From Mycolicibacterium cosmeticum (GTDB lineage: Bacteria > Actinomycetota > Actinomycetes > Mycobacteriales > Mycobacteriaceae): 64,000 nucleotides of DNA. Made by a program: the position numbers and the translations under genes. Below, one piece after another: positions 15,048 through 23,548 of this stretch; within the stretch, counting starts at the first letter, position 1, and each line of letters opens with the position of its first letter. The DNA is taken from NCBI GenBank assembly GCA_016197365.1, contig JACPVS010000028.1, positions 1-64,000 of the forward strand, read 5' to 3'. The notes beneath the pieces were generated by a model. That model was not told the origin of the DNA. It ran no database searches and saw only the letters and a program-made list of their open reading frames with translations.

Positions 15048-16037
15048 GTGTCCGGACTGACCGATGCGCGCGCCGGTGAACTGGCCGCATTGGAGTTCTT
15101 CGCCGGGTGTCCGGCCCCGTCCTTGGTACCCCTGGCTGCTCTGCTGAAAACGCTCACCGCGGCCCCAGGTGAGGTGCTCATGCGCCAGGGTGAGCACGCC
15201 GTGTCCTTCCTGCTGATCGGCACGGGGCATGCCGAGGTCTCCCACGTCGGGGCGGACGGCGAAGCGACGGTGGTGCCGCTGCATCCCGGCCTGGTGGTGG
15301 GTGAGATCGCCCTGCTGCGCGACACTCCGCGAACCGCGACGGTGACGGCGACCGGACCGCTGACCGGCTGGGTGGGGGACTCCGAGGCGTTCGCCACCAT
15401 GCTGGAACTGCCCGGCGTGATCGAGCGGATGATGCGGACCGCCCGGCAGCGGCTCGCGGCGTTCATCACCCCCATCGCCGTCCGGTTGCGCGACGGCACC
15501 GAGCTGTATCTGCGGCCCGTGCTGCCCGGCGACAACGAACGCACCATCCACGGCCCGGTTGAGTTCTCCAGCGAGACGCTCTATCGCCGGTTCCAGAGCA
15601 CCCGGACGCCGACGGCGTCGCTGATGGCCTACCTGTTCGAGGTCGACTACGTCGACCACTTCGTCTGGGTGCTGACCGATGGGGTCGACGGGCCTGTGGT
15701 CGCCGATGCGCGTTTCGTTCGCGACGGCCCCGACGCCACGACCGCCGAGGTCGCGTTCATCGTGGGCGACGCGTACCAGGGTCGTGGCATCGGCACGTTC
15801 CTGATGGATGCGCTCGCGGTGGCGGCCCGCGCCGGCGGGGTGACGACGTTCACCGCGCGCGTGCTGTCGGAGAACTACCCGATGCGGGCGATCATGGACC
15901 GCGCCGGCGCGCACTGGGAGCGTGACGACCTCAATGTGGTGACTACCGTTGTCGACGTGCCCGATGTGTCGATGAGCCCGAAGCGGTACCGCGCCATCTA
16001 CGAGATGGCCCGCAACGCGATGCGGGCGGTGGGGTGA
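15048..16037 (+). CDS. pat: cAMP-dependent protein lysine acetyltransferase Pat
   Basis: 329-residue fusion of a cyclic-nucleotide-binding domain (about 10-140) to a GNAT domain (about 150-320), the architecture unique to mycobacterial Pat (Rv0998). The phosphate-binding cassette GEIALLRDTPRTATV (about 86-100) keeps the Glu and Arg that hold cAMP. GNAT motif A is AYQGRGIGTFLMDAL, preceded by the acidic TAEVAFIVG strand. cAMP relieves autoinhibition, and the enzyme acetylates acetyl-CoA synthetase and other AMP-forming ligases (family knowledge). A fatty acyl-AMP ligase lies 24 kb to the right, but no link is implied. Confidence 0.95.
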   Translation: MSGLTDARAGELAALEFFAGCPAPSLVPLAALLKTLTAAPGEVLMRQGEHAVSFLLIGTGHAEVSHVGADGEATVVPLHPGLVVGEIALLRDTPRTATVTATGPLTGWVGDSEAFATMLELPGVIERMMRTARQRLAAFITPIAVRLRDGTELYLRPVLPGDNERTIHGPVEFSSETLYRRFQSTRTPTASLMAYLFEVDYVDHFVWVLTDGVDGPVVADARFVRDGPDATTAEVAFIVGDAYQGRGIGTFLMDALAVAARAGGVTTFTARVLSENYPMRAIMDRAGAHWERDDLNVVTTVVDVPDVSMSPKRYRAIYEMARNAMRAVG

Positions 16038-16858
16038 TGGCCAGACCGCCGCTGTCCAAAGACACCCGACTGTGCATCTCGCTGGCCGCGCGGCCGAGCA
16101 ACATCGGCACCCGGTTCCACAACCATCTTTACGAGGAACTGGGCCTGGACTTCCTCTACAAAGCGTTCACCACCACCGACATCGCGGCCGCGATCGGCGG
16201 TGTGCGCGCACTGGGGATTCGGGGCTGCTCGGTGTCCATGCCGTTCAAATACGACGTCATGGCGCTGGTCGATGAGATCGAACCGTCGGCCCGGGTCATC
16301 GAATCGGTCAACACCATCGTCAACGACGACGGGCACCTGCGCGCGTCGAACACCGATTTCCTTGCGGTGCAACAACTCATCGCGTCCCATGCGCTGGATC
16401 CCGACGGGACCGTCGTCATCAAGGGCAGCGGCGGGATGGCCAGTGCGGTGGCAAGTGCGTTCCGGGACAGTGGTTTCGGTTCGGGTGTCATTGTCGCGCG
16501 CAATGCCGAAGCCGGCCGCTCACTGGCCGGCAGGCTGGGTTATGACTACGCACCCGAGGTCGGCGCGCTGCGCCGGGCCGTGCTGGTGAACGTCACCCCG
16601 ATCGGGATGTCGGGCGGTGCCGAGGAGTCGCAGCAGGCCTTTGACGATGACGCAATTGCCAAGGCGGACACGGTGTTCGACGTGGTGGCGCTGCCCTCGG
16701 AGACGCCGCTGATCACCGCTGCGCGGGCGGCGGGGATCAAGGTGATCACCGGTGCGGAGGTGATCGCGCTGCAGGCGGCCGAACAGTTCGAGCGCTATAC
16801 CGGGGTGCGGCCGTCTGCCGAACAGATCGCGACGGCCTCGGCGGTGTCCCGCGCCTGA
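16037..16858 (+). CDS. Shikimate 5-dehydrogenase-like protein (AroE paralogue)
   Basis: 273 residues. The N-terminal substrate domain has the catalytic-lysine motif GCSVSMPFK and NTIVNDDGHLRASNTD, whose final Asp pairs with the lysine; the NAD(P) domain has VIKGSGGMASAVASAFRDSG. The family shikimate-binding N-terminal Ser pair is not obvious: the start reads RLCISLAARPSNIGTRFHN. It may use quinate or another hydroxyacid. ATG 16037 overlaps the pat stop (TGATG), so it is translationally coupled to Pat; a GTG three bases earlier is an alternative start. Confidence 0.85.
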   Translation: MARPPLSKDTRLCISLAARPSNIGTRFHNHLYEELGLDFLYKAFTTTDIAAAIGGVRALGIRGCSVSMPFKYDVMALVDEIEPSARVIESVNTIVNDDGHLRASNTDFLAVQQLIASHALDPDGTVVIKGSGGMASAVASAFRDSGFGSGVIVARNAEAGRSLAGRLGYDYAPEVGALRRAVLVNVTPIGMSGGAEESQQAFDDDAIAKADTVFDVVALPSETPLITAARAAGIKVITGAEVIALQAAEQFERYTGVRPSAEQIATASAVSRA

Positions 16859-16861
16859 CGA

Positions 16862-17767
16862 CTACGGCGCGTTGACCACCGTGATCGGCTTGCGCACGCG
16901 CTCCACCTGGTGCCCGGTGAAGCCGGAGTAGAAGATCCGGGCGCCGACGAACCAGGACAGCGAGGAATGGACCGCGGTCGCGGTCGGCGCCGCATCCGCG
17001 GGCAGCGGCAAGGCGAACGGCAGCCCGAACTCGGTGCCGCCGTGCATCGGGATCTTCTTGCCCAGATGCAGCGGTGGACCGTCCAGCTCGCCGCTCTGGG
17101 CGGGATAGCGCTCCAGGGGGTGATGTTCGCGATGGCGCTGCCAATAGACGGCGATGTCGGCGGTCGGCAGATCCTGCTGGGGGCGCACCACCAGGTGGCC
17201 CGTGATCGGGGCGCCGGCCACACCCACCGGCGACGCCAGCACGATGTCCAATTGCGCTGCGGCGTCGCCCATGTAGCGTTCCTGCGGTTCGTCCACCGCG
17301 TCGACGTCACCGGCGCCGATCAGCACCGTGAACTCGCCCTTGGCGTCGATGTCCCTGCCGCCCCTGTCGATCACCAGCCGGCAGCCCCACCGCGCCACTT
17401 CGGGCGAGGACCCCGCCGCCCAGGACGGCACCTTGAACGATGCCGCGGTGTCGGTGAATTCGCTTGTCGCGACGGGGATGTCGACGCGGCTGACACACAC
17501 CCAGTCATCGGTGTCGCGTTCACCGCCGTAGCTGGTGCCGACCTGGCCCGCCGTCCACAGCGTGTCATTGGCCGCGGCGACGGCCGAGTCGGGACGGCCG
17601 GCCCAGTGGTAGCGGTAGAAGTTGTCGTAGCCCCACTCCAGCCGCGCCGATGTCACCTTGTCGACAGGCTTGTCGACGTTGACGGTCGCCGTGACGGTCT
17701 GACGCGGCCGCGCGACGGCGGGCGTGATGTCGACGCGGGCACCGCCATCACGACTGAACAACCCCAT
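16862..17767 (-). CDS. Arrestin-fold (Spo0M-like) two-domain beta protein
   Basis: 301 residues without signal or membrane segment. The N-terminal half shows an arrestin-type beta sandwich (VDITPAVARPRQTVTATVNV, VTSARLEWGYDNFYRYHW, ASFKVPSWAAGSSPEVARWG); the C-terminal half a second (LDIVLASPVGVAGAPITGHL, TEFGLPFALPLPADAAPT, SSLSWFVGARIFYSGF, ITVVNAP). This duplicated pattern recalls Spo0M/arrestin-like proteins, which act as adaptors. Identification is by eye only. Third gene of a leftward operon, starting 2 bp after the upstream stop. Confidence 0.6.
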   Translation of the reverse strand: MGLFSRDGGARVDITPAVARPRQTVTATVNVDKPVDKVTSARLEWGYDNFYRYHWAGRPDSAVAAANDTLWTAGQVGTSYGGERDTDDWVCVSRVDIPVATSEFTDTAASFKVPSWAAGSSPEVARWGCRLVIDRGGRDIDAKGEFTVLIGAGDVDAVDEPQERYMGDAAAQLDIVLASPVGVAGAPITGHLVVRPQQDLPTADIAVYWQRHREHHPLERYPAQSGELDGPPLHLGKKIPMHGGTEFGLPFALPLPADAAPTATAVHSSLSWFVGARIFYSGFTGHQVERVRKPITVVNAP

Positions 17768-17769
17768 GG

Positions 17770-18144
17770 CTACTTCCGTTGGGAGGCGGCGTACTCCTCC
17801 GGGTGGTTCTTCTTCTGGTGATTACGCATGGGCCAGAACAACACCCACAGAATGGGGTAGATGGTCACGTAGAACAGCAGATGGAAGGCTGCACCGACGA
17901 GCACGGTGAACACCCAGGCCGGCCAGATGATGATCAGGCAGAACTGGATGAACTGCTTGAGCACCACGGGGTAGCCCTCGGCCATGGACAGGAAGTACCG
18001 CGGGCTCATCATCTTCAGATACTGCTGGACCTTGGAGGTCTCTGCCTCGGCCTCAGCCTGGGCTTCACTGATATCGCGACCGCGTTCGTCGCGGGTCTGG
18101 CCGCGCTGAGGGGGCGGTGGTTCGTGCGGTACGGGCTGCGTCAT
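17770..18144 (-). CDS. Small two-helix membrane protein
   Basis: 124 residues. A charged cytosolic N-terminus (Pro-rich, then DERGRDISEAQAEAEAETSKVQQYLKMM, a probable coiled coil) leads to two membrane helices: VLKQFIQFCLIIIWPAWVFTVLVG and LLFYVTIYPILWVLFWPM. The tail is basic (RNHQKKNHPEEYAASQRK). No family recognised. Overlaps the lipoprotein gene by 4 bp and is followed 2 bp later by the arrestin-fold gene, so the three are probably made together. Confidence 0.7.
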   Translation of the reverse strand: MTQPVPHEPPPPQRGQTRDERGRDISEAQAEAEAETSKVQQYLKMMSPRYFLSMAEGYPVVLKQFIQFCLIIIWPAWVFTVLVGAAFHLLFYVTIYPILWVLFWPMRNHQKKNHPEEYAASQRK

Positions 18145-18869
18145 GGGGTGATCGTAGTTTGCTCGTCAATGGCTGACGTGGCATCCATCAGGGGGCCCAT
18201 GTCCTCCTCGGTGCCCTCGGCGTTGAGTTGCAGGACGAACAGATCTTCGCCGGCGGGGATGAGCACGGTCTTCTGGGCGATCAGCAACTTCTGCCCGTCT
18301 TTGACGTACGTCCCGCCAACCTGGATGGCGTCGAAGCCGCCCAGTTTGCCGTTCTGTCCGGCGTTGCCGCCGTCGAATTCGGGCAGGTTCTTCAGCTCGT
18401 TGGGGGCGTACTCCACGATCTTTGCTGAATCGGCACCGGTGAGCTTGGACATGATGGCGGTGATGGACGGCGGAACCGCTCCGGCCGGCGGACCCGCCAG
18501 CACGATCTGCCCCCACGCCCAATCCGGCGCCTTCGCGCCGGCGTCCGCCCAGCCCTCCGGGATCGGGAGGTTCAGCGTGGGAGTGCCCGGATCGCCTCGC
18601 TTGACCGGGGTTTGGACGATTTTCTCGTCCTTGATGTAATCGGCGATCGTGTAGTTCGGACCGCTGGCACTGGCCTTGGGGGTGGGTTCGGCCTTCGGCG
18701 CGGCACTGGTGCTCGACATCGCAGAAGTCGCCGACGTGCTCGTGCTGTCCTTCGCCGCGCTCTCGGTCTTGGTGTCCGATCCGCCACAACCGGCCAGGGC
18801 GAGCCCCAGGACGGTGGCCGCCGCCACGAGGCCGAGGGCCGGCCGTCGGACGCTGATCTGTCGTGTCAT
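18141..18869 (-). CDS. LpqN/LpqT-family lipoprotein
   Basis: 242 residues. Lipoprotein signal with lipobox ALAGC (acylated Cys about 28), then a Ser/Thr/Ala/Lys-rich tether to about residue 70. The globular part matches LpqN-type proteins: IPEGWADAGAKAPDWAWGQIVLAG, VEYAPNELKNLPEF, GGFDAIQVGGTYVKDGQKLLIAQKTVLIPAG. In M. tuberculosis LpqN-type proteins have been tied to envelope and host-interaction roles; here the role is open. Strong AGGAG site before ATG 18869. First gene of the three-gene unit. Confidence 0.85.
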   Translation of the reverse strand: MTRQISVRRPALGLVAAATVLGLALAGCGGSDTKTESAAKDSTSTSATSAMSSTSAAPKAEPTPKASASGPNYTIADYIKDEKIVQTPVKRGDPGTPTLNLPIPEGWADAGAKAPDWAWGQIVLAGPPAGAVPPSITAIMSKLTGADSAKIVEYAPNELKNLPEFDGGNAGQNGKLGGFDAIQVGGTYVKDGQKLLIAQKTVLIPAGEDLFVLQLNAEGTEEDMGPLMDATSAIDEQTTITP

Positions 18870-18911
18870 GCGTGCTCCTGTGGGGTCGCGCCGTCTGCTG
18901 GGGAGATCCTG

Positions 18912-19877
18912 TCAGAAACCTATGTCACTCGGCGTGAATCGGTCGGTGACGTTACCGGTCAGCGCGTCGTCGTAGGGGTTGATCGCCACAGGTTGTCTGC
19001 CGAAGGGCAGTTTGTCGAACTCGACCCAGAGGACGCTGGGACTGGTGGTGAGTTCGAAGTAGTAGACGCGGTGGGTGAGGTCGCTGACCGTCCGGTACTC
19101 GGTGTTGTACACCCCGAAGTCGCCGTACGGAGCGCCGAACGGCACCGACACGTTACGCATGATCGCCATGACGCCGGCCACCGCCTGACGCTCGCTGGTG
19201 GGTTCGGGGAGCAAGGCCTGGTAGTAGGCGGCGCGCTGGAACCGGTCGACGGGATTGACATTGCCGGGCAGCGGGAGATCCCGGCTGGGGTGGGAGAAGT
19301 CGTGCTCGGCGAGCAGCGCCAGTTGTTCGTCGTAACTGGGGTCGTTGGTCATCAGGGTGAACTGCGGCCCGTGGTGGACGACGAGCTCGCCCGCGGCCAG
19401 CTCGAGGATCGCCGAATCACCGGAGGCATCCTCGATCGCCAGATGCAGGGTGGCCTCCCGGCCGCGGGCACCGACCATCACCAGCTGCACGTCGGTCATC
19501 AGGGCCAGAGCCTCCTGCACCGAGGCGGCCTGATCCAGCAGATACTGCGCCCACAACCCGGTGTGCAGGCCGGCCCTGGTGCTGTCGCGGGGACCGGTGT
19601 CGGTGGACTTCAGGTACAGCGCGTGCACCCCGAGGCCGCGCTCGTTGAATCCGTCCACGGTGCCCAGGCCGTAGACGCTGGTGATGAGGCTGTTGTAGCG
19701 GCTGGTCCAGCGCAGTGGGTTGTCCGCGACCACCACGTGGTCCAGCAGCTTCCCGCCGTCGCGGTCGCGGCCGGCGCCGAAGGCGATGAGCAGCGGTTCG
19801 GTCGATTCCGGCCAATCCATACTGCGGCCGGTCAATTTGGCGAGCTGATTGCTGTTCCAGAAGACCCGGGTGCACAT
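18912..19877 (-). CDS. Linear amide C-N hydrolase (choloylglycine hydrolase family)
   Basis: 321-residue Ntn hydrolase. The start MCTRVFWNSN supplies the catalytic Cys2 exposed after Met removal; GRSMDW (17-22) carries the conserved Arg and Asp, and LMTNDPSYDEQLALL and NTEYRTVSDL the Asn/Arg positions of bile-salt hydrolases and penicillin V acylases. No signal peptide, so cytosolic. In mycobacteria natural substrates are unknown; N-acyl homoserine lactones or N-acyl amides are plausible. A lipoprotein gene diverges from it 22 bp away. Confidence 0.87.
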   Translation of the reverse strand: MCTRVFWNSNQLAKLTGRSMDWPESTEPLLIAFGAGRDRDGGKLLDHVVVADNPLRWTSRYNSLITSVYGLGTVDGFNERGLGVHALYLKSTDTGPRDSTRAGLHTGLWAQYLLDQAASVQEALALMTDVQLVMVGARGREATLHLAIEDASGDSAILELAAGELVVHHGPQFTLMTNDPSYDEQLALLAEHDFSHPSRDLPLPGNVNPVDRFQRAAYYQALLPEPTSERQAVAGVMAIMRNVSVPFGAPYGDFGVYNTEYRTVSDLTHRVYYFELTTSPSVLWVEFDKLPFGRQPVAINPYDDALTGNVTDRFTPSDIGF

Positions 19878-19899
19878 GAGGATGTGGTATCACAGCGGC

Positions 19900-20553
19900 G
19901 TGCGCACGTTGGTGGTTTGCCTTCTGGTGGCCTCGGGTGTGGCCGCGTGTGGGACCTCCTCCGACAGCGCACCGTCGACGCCGGCGGGGACCCCCACCGC
20001 GGCCGCCACCGTCAACCCGGCCGCGGTGGCGCGGGCCCGGGGCGACCTACCGCCCGGATACGAGGTCGTCGATCTCGCCGAAAACGCTGCACCCGTGACT
20101 TTTTGGGGCTTCAAGCCAGGATGGGCCGCTACCCCGGAGCAGTGCGGCGCGCTGGTCGATCCGGGTGCCGGCGCGCCGGTGCGCGGCTGGTCGGCATCCG
20201 GACCCGGCGGAATCGTCTACGCCGTCGTCGCGGGACCGGGCGCCCGGGAAGCCGCGCCGCAGGGGTGTGCGGCGTGGTCCCTCGCGGGCGGGCACACCGG
20301 TGCCGCCGTGACCGAGGTGCCCGCCCCCGCCATCGCAGCGGCGTCGACGGTCGCGATGAGTGCGGTGGCCACCACGACCGTCGAAGGCGGCACCCAGACC
20401 CGGATGCACGCCGACACCGTCACCGCGTATCTGCGCGGCACCTACGTCGCCTCGGTCACCGTGGTCACCGATCCGGGATCCGTTCAGCAGCTGCTCCCAC
20501 CGGATATCGCGCCAAGCCTGCTGGCGCAGGTGGTTTCGGCGGTGGCGGGATGA
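19900..20553 (+). CDS. DUF5642-type lipoprotein
   Basis: 217 residues from GTG 19900, giving a compact lipoprotein signal MRTLVVCLLVASGVAAC. Mature part: Thr/Pro/Ala-rich tether, then a globular domain (DLPPGYEVVDLAENAAPVTFWG, PEQCGALVDPG, VTAYLRGTYVASVTVVTDPG) like the mycobacterial DUF5642 domain, with two Cys (EQCGAL, QGCAAW) probably in a disulfide. Function unknown. TATCAC lies 7 nt before the GTG, a near-match to a leaderless -10. Upstream ATGs at 19876 and 19882 would bury the signal. Confidence 0.75.
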   Translation: MRTLVVCLLVASGVAACGTSSDSAPSTPAGTPTAAATVNPAAVARARGDLPPGYEVVDLAENAAPVTFWGFKPGWAATPEQCGALVDPGAGAPVRGWSASGPGGIVYAVVAGPGAREAAPQGCAAWSLAGGHTGAAVTEVPAPAIAAASTVAMSAVATTTVEGGTQTRMHADTVTAYLRGTYVASVTVVTDPGSVQQLLPPDIAPSLLAQVVSAVAG

Positions 20554-21230
20554 GCACCGGTAGATTGGCGGCGATGCTCACCCCACGAGCGGCCGCCCTC
20601 GTGGTCTGCGCCGCCGCCCTCACCGCCTGCTCCAGTGCCGCCCACGCGCCCGCCGACATCGCCCGCGTCGCCGACGTGAAATCGCAGTTCGGTCCCGAGT
20701 TCCAGGTGAAGACCGTGGCGCCCACCGGAGTGGACCCCAAGCTGCTGTCGGGACAGCCGATGCCCGCCGGGGTGAAGGTGGATCCGCCGGACTGTGCCAA
20801 ATTCGCCAACGGGATCACGGTGCCGCCCGGGCTGCAGGGCAACATGGCGGCCACCACCGCCGAGGGCAACGGCAACCGGTACATCGCCATCGCGGTGGAG
20901 ACGTCGGAGCCCATCCCGATGACCGATCCCGGCCCCGGCTGCCAGAAGGTGAACTACGACGGTCCGGGCGTGCGCGGTCAGGTCGAGGTGGTGGACTCCC
21001 CGCAGATCGACGGCGCACGGGTACTCGGCACGCACCGCGTGGTGCAGACGGCAGTGCCCGGGGGGCCGCCGCGCACCGGTGAATTGTTCAACTACGTGGC
21101 GAGTTTCGACACGTTCCTGGTGCTCGTGACCGCCAATCCGCTGGTGCTTCCGGACAAGCCGCCGGCGCCGGTGGATACCGCGAAGGCCAGGGACCTGCTG
21201 GTCGCCGCGGTCGCGGCCGTGCGCGGCTGA
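20550..21230 (+). CDS. DUF5642-type lipoprotein, tandem paralogue
   Basis: 226 residues, ATG overlapping the previous stop (ATGA). Signal with lipobox LTAC; a second in-frame ATG at 20574 would give a tighter signal peptide. Same domain plan as its neighbour (SQFGPEFQVKTVAPTGVDP, PPDCAKFANGITVPPG, GELFNYVASFDTFLVLVTANPL), including a Cys pair. Remote but recognisable paralogy suggests local duplication. Probably acts with its neighbour in the envelope. Confidence 0.78.
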   Translation: MSTGRLAAMLTPRAAALVVCAAALTACSSAAHAPADIARVADVKSQFGPEFQVKTVAPTGVDPKLLSGQPMPAGVKVDPPDCAKFANGITVPPGLQGNMAATTAEGNGNRYIAIAVETSEPIPMTDPGPGCQKVNYDGPGVRGQVEVVDSPQIDGARVLGTHRVVQTAVPGGPPRTGELFNYVASFDTFLVLVTANPLVLPDKPPAPVDTAKARDLLVAAVAAVRG

Positions 21231-21233
21231 CGG

Positions 21234-21848
21234 TCAGCGGACATCGCGGGGCCGGAACTGGATGCTGATCCGCGGACCGATCGCCCGCGCCGTCTTGGGG
21301 ACCGCGTGCTCCCAGGTGCGCTGACACGATCCGCCCATCACCAGCAGATCGCCGTGGGCCTGCGGTAACCGCAGGCTGCGCCCGCCGGAGCGCGGCCGCA
21401 TGGCGAAAACCCTTCGCGCGCCCAGGCTGACGATGGCCACCATGGTGTCGTCGGTGCTGCTGCGGCCGACGGTGTCGCCGTGCCAGGCCACGCTGTCGTC
21501 GCCGCCGCGGTAGAGGCACAGACCCGCCGTGGTGAACCGCTCACCCAGTTCACCCGCGTAGATGTCGTTGAGTCGCACCCGCAGCCGGGCGATGCCGGGG
21601 TGCGGCGCGGCGTCGGTGGCGAGGTCGTGAAAGCTGACCAGCCGCGGCACATCGAGTACCCGGTCATACATCTGCCGGCGTTCGGCCCGCCACGGAATGG
21701 CGGTCAGTAGCTCGTCGAACAACCTGTCGTCCTCGCCCAGCCACCCCGCCCGCACGTCGATCCACGCACCGTCGCCCAGATAGCGACGTTCCGAGTGGTC
21801 GAAGAGCGACCCCTGAACGGCCAGAGACACCAAAGAAGCGTATCGCAC
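21234..21848 (-). CDS. AlkB-like 2-oxoglutarate/Fe(II) dioxygenase
   Basis: 204 residues, orthologous in place to Rv1000c. Fe(II) ligands are visible as WHGDTVG (HxD, about 119-125) and the distal His in RTWEHAVPK, with the 2-oxoglutarate Arg in GPRISIQFRPR at the end. AlkB-family proteins demethylate alkylated bases in DNA or RNA by oxidative dealkylation. GTG start. Convergent with the DUF5642 gene (3-bp gap) and just downstream of soxR on the same strand (12 bp), so it may be co-transcribed with soxR. Confidence 0.9.
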   Translation of the reverse strand: MRYASLVSLAVQGSLFDHSERRYLGDGAWIDVRAGWLGEDDRLFDELLTAIPWRAERRQMYDRVLDVPRLVSFHDLATDAAPHPGIARLRVRLNDIYAGELGERFTTAGLCLYRGGDDSVAWHGDTVGRSSTDDTMVAIVSLGARRVFAMRPRSGGRSLRLPQAHGDLLVMGGSCQRTWEHAVPKTARAIGPRISIQFRPRDVR

Positions 21849-21860
21849 ATGCGTTCGATA

Positions 21861-22292
21861 TCAGAGCTTGGCGGCGCCGGGTCCCCGCTCGGACAGCATG
21901 TCTCCGGGGTTGGACAGCAGGCATGTCTTCAGGCTGAGGCAGCCGCACCCGATGCAACCGGCCAGGTTGTCGCGCAGGCGCTCCAGGTGCACGATGCGAT
22001 CGTCGATGTCCTGGCGCCAGCCGGCCGACAACTTGGCCCAGTCCTTGCTCGTGGGCACCCGGTCGGTGGGTAGCGACGACAGGGCGTCGCGGATGCGCGC
22101 CAGTGGGATGCCCAGGCGCTGCGACATCCGGATGAACGCCACCCGGCGCAGGGTCTCGCGCGGGTAGCGGCGCTGATTGCCCGTGGTGCGCCGAGAGGCG
22201 ATCAGTCCCTCGCGTTCGTAGAAGTGCAACGCCGAGACCGCCACACCACTGCGGTGTGACATCTCACCCGGTGTCAGCTCCTGGGACTCCAT
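21861..22292 (-). CDS. soxR: SoxR redox-sensing MerR-family activator
   Basis: 143 residues. MerR winged helix at the N-terminus (TPGEMSHRSGVAVSALHFYEREGL), dimer helix, and the [2Fe-2S] loop CIGCGCLSLKTC (Cx2CxCx5C), the exact SoxR pattern. In actinobacteria SoxR responds to redox-cycling compounds rather than general superoxide. ATG 22292; a much longer open frame upstream is antisense to arcA and rejected. A near-perfect sox box lies 3 bp ahead of the start. The alkB-like gene follows 12 bp downstream. Confidence 0.95.
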   Translation of the reverse strand: MESQELTPGEMSHRSGVAVSALHFYEREGLIASRRTTGNQRRYPRETLRRVAFIRMSQRLGIPLARIRDALSSLPTDRVPTSKDWAKLSAGWRQDIDDRIVHLERLRDNLAGCIGCGCLSLKTCLLSNPGDMLSERGPGAAKL

Positions 22293-22295
22293 ACA

Positions 22296-22319
22296 CCTCA
22301 ACCATAGTTGAGTTAACGT
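22296..22319. promoter_or_regulatory. SoxR box with divergent arcA/soxR -10 elements
   Basis: CCTCAACCATAGTTGAGT (22296-22313) matches the 18-bp sox box CCTCAAgttaacTTGAGG except the last base. TAACGT (22314-22319) abuts it and places a transcript start one base before the arcA GTG. On the minus strand TATGGT (22306-22301), inside the box, would start soxR within 2 nt of its ATG. The whole intergenic gap is 34 bp. Confidence 0.85.
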
Positions 22320-22326
22320 TGCCGGT

Positions 22327-23538
22327 GTGGAAACAGCGCGGGTACTGGGGTGCAATTCGGAAGTGGGGACATTGCGGGTTGCCATCCTGCATCGCCCCGG
22401 TGCCGAGTTGCAGCGCCTGACCCCGCGCAACAACGACAGCCTGCTGTTCGACGGTCTGCCCTGGGTGGCCAAGGCGCAGGAGGAGCACGACGCGTTCGCC
22501 GCGGTGCTGGCCTCCCGCGGTGTCGAGGTGCTGCTGCTGGCCGATCTGCTCGCCGAGGCACTGGCCTCCGGGGCGGCCAGGATGCACGGCATTTCCGCAG
22601 CCGTCGATGCGCGGCGCCTGGGTATTCCACTGGCCCAAGAACTTTCGACCTACCTGCGAACCCTGGACGCCGCCACCCTGGCGCACGTGCTGATCGCCGG
22701 CATGACCTTCACCGAGTTGCCCTTCGCGGGCGGCGAGTTGTCCCTGGTGCGCCGCATGCACCACGGCGCCGACTTCGTCATCGACCCGCTGCCCAATCTG
22801 ATGTTCACCAGGGACTCGTCCTTCTGGATCGGTCCGCGGATGGCGATCACCTCGCTGGCGCTGCCTGCCAGGTCCCGTGAATCGTCGTTGACCGACCTGA
22901 TCTACGCCCACCACCCCCGCTTCCTGGGGGTGCGGCGCGCCTACGAATCGCGTTCGGCGCCGGTCGAAGGTGGTGACGTGCTGTTGCTGCGGCCGGGGGT
23001 GGTGGCCGTCGGGGTGGGTGAGCGCACCACGCCGGCCGGTGCGGAAGCGTTGGCGCGCAGTCTGTTCGAGGATGAGCTGGCGCACACCGTGCTGGCCGTG
23101 CCGATCGCCCAGCAGCGCGCGCAGATGCATCTGGACACCGTGTGCACCATGGTCGACGTCGACGCGGTGGTGATGTATCCGAACATCGTCGACTCGCTCT
23201 CGGCGTTCACCATGCGCCGCACCGCCGGCGGTGGGGTCCAGATCGATGACGAAGCGCCGTTCGTCACGGCGGCGGCCGCGGCGATGGAGATCGACACGTT
23301 GCGGGTGATCGACACCGGCCTCGACCCGGTCACCGCGGAACGTGAGCAGTGGGATGACGGCAACAACACCCTGGCCCTGGCGCCGGGCGTGGTGGTGGCC
23401 TACGAACGTAACACCGAAACCAATGCACGCCTTGAAGATTCGGGAATCGAGGTGTTGACCATCGCGGCTTCCGAGCTGGGCAGTGGACGCGGTGGCCCGC
23501 GCTGCATGTCCTGTCCTGCCGCGCGCGACCCGCTGTAA
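22327..23538 (+). CDS. arcA: Arginine deiminase
   Basis: 403 residues. Hydrolyses L-arginine to citrulline and ammonia. Catalytic residues visible: Asp in NLMFTRDSSFW, EGGDVLLL, His in MHLDTVCTMVD, NNTLALAPG and the nucleophilic Cys in GGPRCMSCP at the C-terminus. Equivalent to Rv1001. arcB and arcC are not adjacent, so it is not part of a local deiminase operon. GTG start with a predicted leaderless promoter overlapping the SoxR box, suggesting redox-responsive expression. Confidence 0.95.
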   Translation: METARVLGCNSEVGTLRVAILHRPGAELQRLTPRNNDSLLFDGLPWVAKAQEEHDAFAAVLASRGVEVLLLADLLAEALASGAARMHGISAAVDARRLGIPLAQELSTYLRTLDAATLAHVLIAGMTFTELPFAGGELSLVRRMHHGADFVIDPLPNLMFTRDSSFWIGPRMAITSLALPARSRESSLTDLIYAHHPRFLGVRRAYESRSAPVEGGDVLLLRPGVVAVGVGERTTPAGAEALARSLFEDELAHTVLAVPIAQQRAQMHLDTVCTMVDVDAVVMYPNIVDSLSAFTMRRTAGGGVQIDDEAPFVTAAAAAMEIDTLRVIDTGLDPVTAEREQWDDGNNTLALAPGVVVAYERNTETNARLEDSGIEVLTIAASELGSGRGGPRCMSCPAARDPL

Positions 23539-23548
23539 CGTCGAGAGC

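Noticed and set aside
18870..18911. A CRISPR or repeat array anywhere in the window
   Set aside because: No regularly spaced direct repeats of 20-40 bp were seen; the only perfect tandem repeat found is the 43-bp duplication at the porin end.
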